Assembly (NCBI GenBank): GCA_013152945.1
Contig: JAADFL010000163.1
Coordinates: forward strand, 1 to 27,231
Length of the DNA: 27,231 bases
Reading direction: 5' to 3'
From: Deltaproteobacteria bacterium
GTDB lineage: Bacteria > Myxococcota_A > JAADFL01
This document shows, piece after piece, positions 24,010 to 27,231 of this stretch (positions are counted from its first letter, which is position 1; every line of letters begins with the position of its first letter). The position numbers and the translations under genes are program-made. Below the pieces are notes generated by a model, which was not told the origin of the DNA, made no database searches, and saw only the letters and a program-made list of their open reading frames with translations.

Positions 24010-24037
24010 CCCAAACCGGTTTCAGAAAGGAAGAGAA

Positions 24038-25492
24038 ATGGAAGAGCAACAGGCCGCGCAACAAGGCTCATGGATAGAGCCTATCAAGCAGTATTTTCTC
24101 GATTTCGGGGTCTTGAAAGACAACCCGATGGAGTTCTGGGCCATCCAGATCATCAATTTCCTGGACATGGCGGCATATTTTTCCATGATTTCCATCATCA
24201 CATTGTTTTTAACGGATAACATCGGGTGGAACGATGTAAATGCCGGTTACATAGTTACCGCTTTCACCATGTTCGTGACAATATCGCTGTTCTTCAGCGG
24301 TTTCATTACGGATTCACTGGGAATCAAGGCCTCGCTGATACTTGCAATGATTATACAGGGTGTAACCAGGTTCGGTGTGCTGATGTGCGGTTTGCTCCCG
24401 GATTTACCGGGTAGGCAGTGGCTTGTGATCCTTTCCCTTGTGTTGACGGCGCCGGGCATGGCAATGACTCAGACTGTTTTTCAGGCTGCAAACAAGCGCT
24501 TCAGTACAACTCGAAGCAGGTCTGCTTCCTTCAATATTTGGTACCTGGTCATGAACGTGGGCGCTATCATCGGCGGCTTGATGATAGACTGGGTGCGGTT
24601 GGTTCTCAAGATAGACAACAGTTACATTTTCGCTTTTGCAACAGGCGCTGCGGTCCTTAGTATACTTACCGCCATTGTCATGATTCGAAGGGAAACACAG
24701 GCTGGAAAACCTGAAACGTCTCCCGAAACATCTAATCAAGACGGGGAAGAAGCAGGGCGGAAGGAAGAAAAGAAAGGGGCCTGGCAGATATTCAGGGAAG
24801 TAACTGCAGAGTCCGCTTTCTGGAGATTCATAGTGCTCATGGCCGCACTCTTGGGTGTAAGGGCTATTTTCCTGTACATGTACCTGTTGATGCCCAAGTT
24901 CTGGGTGCGGGTAATCGGTCCTGACGTAGAGATGGGTTTGCTTCAGACCATCAACCCGGTGCTTATCGTAATAGGGCTCGTATTGTTCATTCCCATAGCC
25001 AACAAGTTCAATGTCTTCAAGATGCTTGTTTTCGGCGCTATCATCAGCTCATTTTCATTGTTTGTTTTGATTTTGCCGTACAATTGGTTCTCGGGTGATG
25101 TTGCAACTGCATTTTTCTGGATGTCGGTAATCATGCTGGTGGTATTGAGCATGGGTGAGGTGATATGGAGCCCCAAGCTGCAAGAGTACACTGCGGCGAT
25201 CGCACCACGCGGCCAGGAGGGAAGTTATCTCGGCATGAGCATGATGCCGTGGTTTTTTGCAAAGCTCCTGGTAAGCGCCATGTCGGGTCACATGCTCGCA
25301 AAATGGGTGCCTGAAGGAACCGGCGAAAACTTGAAATCAGGGCATCTGACGTTTTGGCAGTCACCGTCCGCTCTATGGTTGATCTTATTCTTGTGGGCAT
25401 TGAGTGGGCCGATACTGGCGCTGGTGTTCAAGGGATGGCTGACAAAAGGGGCAAACCTGGACCCGCCGGCAAAAAAAGAAAAAGGTGAATGA
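24038..25492 (+). CDS. MFS transporter, POT/oligopeptide-like
   Basis: A 484-aa inner-membrane transporter with about 12 hydrophobic helices. Start ATG 24038 has AAGGAAG four bases upstream. The first half shows the family's loop 2-3 signature (FSGFITDSLGIKASLILA, resembling GxxxDxxG[R/K]) and ends in VMIRRE. A charged central loop (ETQAGKPETSPETSNQDGEE and following) separates it from the second half, beginning near SAFWRFIVLMAALLGVRAIF. Long helices at 5-6 and 10-11 (GEVIWSPKLQEYTAAIAPRG) recall proton-dependent oligopeptide transporters. However, the ExxER motif expected of that group is not evident near the N-terminus, so the substrate is left open. It is the last gene of the 18592-25492 run. 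Confidence 0.88.
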   Translation: MEEQQAAQQGSWIEPIKQYFLDFGVLKDNPMEFWAIQIINFLDMAAYFSMISIITLFLTDNIGWNDVNAGYIVTAFTMFVTISLFFSGFITDSLGIKASLILAMIIQGVTRFGVLMCGLLPDLPGRQWLVILSLVLTAPGMAMTQTVFQAANKRFSTTRSRSASFNIWYLVMNVGAIIGGLMIDWVRLVLKIDNSYIFAFATGAAVLSILTAIVMIRRETQAGKPETSPETSNQDGEEAGRKEEKKGAWQIFREVTAESAFWRFIVLMAALLGVRAIFLYMYLLMPKFWVRVIGPDVEMGLLQTINPVLIVIGLVLFIPIANKFNVFKMLVFGAIISSFSLFVLILPYNWFSGDVATAFFWMSVIMLVVLSMGEVIWSPKLQEYTAAIAPRGQEGSYLGMSMMPWFFAKLLVSAMSGHMLAKWVPEGTGENLKSGHLTFWQSPSALWLILFLWALSGPILALVFKGWLTKGANLDPPAKKEKGE

Positions 25493-26032
25493 TTAGTTCC
25501 GATTTCCTGCTTTTTGCAATGACTTCACATAACGTTTGATATACCCGGAGCCGTCAGGACGGGAAAGGTTGGGTCTGTCCATTAAAATTCCGTCCCCTGT
25601 TTCCACACCCCGTTTCCACCCTGTTTCCGCCCTGTTTCCCCGTGCCCTGTTTCCCTGTTTGTGCCCCTTTGGCTCTTTTTTGCATGTTGTTGCGGGGTGT
25701 TTTTATACCCATATATGCTGGTTTCAGGAACCTTTCATGTTTGACAAAGCAGGGGTTTGGTCTTTTGTTTACGAGTCGGCGTTAGGGTTAGGGTGGGTGA
25801 AGCTGTTTTTTCAGCGACCTATTAAGGTTAATAAAAATAAGGAGATGATGAAAAACAGGATGCTGAATATCGTTGCATTCGAGATTCACTGATACTGATA
25901 TGTATTCGGTGGAGAAAAGCAAGGAAGATGCAACCATGTGGTATAAATCTTGCTTTTCATAATTGTCGAGTTTGTTCTTTAGTCAATATTTGGGGCTTGA
26001 GAGGTAGCAATGGAGGCGAAACGGAGGGACGG
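25493..26032. other. 540-bp gene-free region with short tandem repeat
   Basis: No convincing gene is present. An open frame at 25536-25892 reads mostly through the repeat and has no ribosome site. The region holds five CCCTGTTTCC-type units (25595-25654). Weak promoter-like hexamers are present (TTGACA at 25741 without a matching -10; CATAAT at 25958 without a -35). I looked for a c-di-GMP riboswitch before the GGDEF gene and found none. Confidence 0.6.
25595..25661. repeat. Degenerate tandem repeat of CCCTGTTTCC
   Basis: Units at 25595-25604, 25608-25617 (CCCCGTTTCC), 25619-25628, 25630-25639 and 25645-25654, plus a partial CCCTGTTTG at 25653-25661. Spacing is 11 to 15 bp. The second unit differs by one base. 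The array lies about 100 bp after the MFS gene. Confidence 0.8.
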
Positions 26033-27124
26033 ATGAGCAATTCTGAAGAGTTGAAGGCCCTACACCGGGTTGGGAAAACCATAGTATCTTCTCTAGATAT
26101 CGAAGTCGTGCTCAAGAAAATAATGGAGCAGGTTTCAAATCTTTTTTCCGCCAGCAACTGGTCACTCATACTGGCCGATGAAAAGGACGAATCCCTGTAC
26201 TTTGCCTTTGCAGTCGGCAAGTCGGCTCATAAGCTCCTGGGGAAAAGATTGTCACGTTACGAGGGAATCTGTGGTTGGGTGATTGAGACCGGTGAGCCTG
26301 TAATAATTGAAGATGTTTCAAAAGACGAGAGATTCAGTTCAAGGATGGACGATATTACCGGTTTTGAGACATACAGTGTCATGGCGGCACCCTTGGTTTT
26401 CAAAGGTAAGATTCTTGGTGCAATAGAACTTGTGACAGCCAAGGGAGGTAAGGCATTTTCAAGAGAACAATTGGAACTCCTTGAATTATTTGCCGACTAC
26501 GCCGCTGTGGCCCTGGCCAATGCAAGGAACTACAAGAAGTTGGAGAAACTGACCATTTCGGATGAATGCACGGGCCTTTACAATTCCAGGCATTTACTTA
26601 CCGTCATGGAGAAAGAACTTATCAGGTTCAAGAGGTACAAGAGGCCATTTTCCATCTTGTTCTTTGACTTGGATCACTTCAAGAAAGTGAATGACATTTA
26701 CGGTCACCTGGTTGGAACAAACGTGCTCGGGGAAGTGGGTGAGTTGGTGCAGTCAAGTTTACGTGAAGTCGACATAGCATTCAGGTACGGAGGCGATGAA
26801 TTCGTGGTGGTATTTCCTGAAACGGGAAAGAGGGGAGCGATCTGTGCGGCGTACAGGATTTGGCGGGTTATTCGGGAACATGAGTTCAAGGTGGGTAACG
26901 GGCTTGGACTCAAGTTGACGGCCAGTATAGGTGTTGCAGGCGTTCCGGATGATGAAGTTGAAGTGGAACAATTGCTCAAGGCAGCGGACGAGGCAATGTA
27001 CATGGCCAAGGCACGTGGAAGGGATTCGATTTTTGTCGCAGGCATGGGAAAAGTGGTACCGGGCCGGGAAAACGAATTAAAATTGATCGTGGAACCGCCG
27101 ACCCGTCGAGCCATCACAGTATAG
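26033..27124 (+). CDS. GAF-GGDEF diguanylate cyclase
   Basis: A 363-aa cytoplasmic sensor enzyme predicted to make cyclic di-GMP from two GTP. The frame is open from 25928, but ATG 26033 is preferred because GGAGG lies five bases upstream. Residues about 1-165 are a GAF sensor domain (SASNWSLILADEKDESLYF to YSVMAAPLVFKGKILGAIEL). Residues about 185-345 are the GGDEF domain: ECTGLYNSRHL, FFDLDHFKKVND (metal and GTP ligands), then the intact active site GGDEF in FRYGGDEFVVV, and AADEAMYMAKARGRD. An RxxD inhibitory site (REVD) lies five residues before GGDEF, so product feedback is likely. It has no export signal or membrane segment and no EAL or HD-GYP partner. It stands alone after a 540-bp gap. 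Confidence 0.95.
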   Translation: MSNSEELKALHRVGKTIVSSLDIEVVLKKIMEQVSNLFSASNWSLILADEKDESLYFAFAVGKSAHKLLGKRLSRYEGICGWVIETGEPVIIEDVSKDERFSSRMDDITGFETYSVMAAPLVFKGKILGAIELVTAKGGKAFSREQLELLELFADYAAVALANARNYKKLEKLTISDECTGLYNSRHLLTVMEKELIRFKRYKRPFSILFFDLDHFKKVNDIYGHLVGTNVLGEVGELVQSSLREVDIAFRYGGDEFVVVFPETGKRGAICAAYRIWRVIREHEFKVGNGLGLKLTASIGVAGVPDDEVEVEQLLKAADEAMYMAKARGRDSIFVAGMGKVVPGRENELKLIVEPPTRRAITV

Positions 27125-27231
27125 TTCGCGTCTCCACCCACCCGTCCCCACCCACGTTGATTTTCTTCCTGCCTGATTTATTGGTAATTACAAGTAGCTA
27201 TGGCATGACGCGTGCAAGACTGTCATGCAAA

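Noticed and set aside
25780-25794. Telomere-like GTTAGGGTTAGGGT
   Set aside because: Only two units inside a bacterial intergenic region; coincidence.
25536-25892. A 118-aa open frame after the MFS gene
   Set aside because: No ribosome site, and much of it is read through the CCCTGTTTCC array.
25851-25892. A 15-residue peptide frame after AAGGAGATGATG
   Set aside because: The start codon is too close to the AGGAG for efficient initiation and nothing else supports it.
25840-26032. c-di-GMP (GEMM) riboswitch before the diguanylate cyclase
   Set aside because: The conserved core sequences were not found.

Overview
The window looks like a chromosomal segment from a Gram-negative bacterium of the Myxococcota / former Deltaproteobacteria type. 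The support is circumstantial. There are several lipoproteins with myxobacterial-style Cys-rich motifs, very long Asp-Thr (DTDTDT) linkers, and a metalloprotease ending in a Cys motif, a membrane helix and a basic residue, like MYXO-CTERM. Base composition looks mid-range by eye. There is no phage, insertion sequence, rRNA or CRISPR array; the only RNA gene seen is a tRNA-Gln(CTG).

Layout. 1-74 (-) holds the first codons of a secreted protein or lipoprotein that runs off the left edge. 238-3430 (-) is a two-gene operon: a 5'-nucleotidase-type phosphoesterase, then a beta-CASP metallo-beta-lactamase RNase whose last 39 codons sit in the -1 frame behind an A8 run. 3607-7250 (+) is a translationally coupled pair: a lipoprotein carrying a protein-arginine deiminase (PAD) domain with all four catalytic residues, and a HEAT-like lipoprotein. 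7483-9648 (+) is a DT-linker lipoprotein with Ig-like and carboxypeptidase-regulatory-like beta domains. 9858-11155 (-) holds a CPBP (CAAX/Rce1-type) intramembrane protease, a small secreted protein and the tRNA-Gln. 11414-13709 (+) is a tight operon of matrixin-type protease, methyltransferase and glutaredoxin-domain lipoprotein. 13781-14152 (-) is a small three-helix membrane protein. 14153-14857 has no gene and is full of palindromic repeats. 14858-17084 (-) is a third DT-linker lipoprotein whose frame is broken inside the DT tract. 17310-18326 (+) is a probable lipoprotein. 18592-25492 (+) is a run of five genes: a membrane protein with three zinc ribbons, an ABC1/UbiB-family kinase, a PHP phosphoesterase, a secreted von Willebrand A protein and an MFS transporter. 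26033-27124 (+) is a GAF-GGDEF diguanylate cyclase behind a 540-bp gap with a short tandem repeat.

Most of the window encodes envelope and surface functions. Three genes share the plan signal peptide, lipid cysteine, acidic DT linker (with or without a Cys-rich module), effector or adhesive domain, which suggests a display format that carries different payloads. The most notable items are the surface-anchored arginine deiminase, the CPBP protease divergent from a protein with a MYXO-CTERM-like tail (a possible myxosortase/substrate pair), and two independent frame breaks at repetitive DNA. Those breaks may be slippage, phase variation or assembly error.
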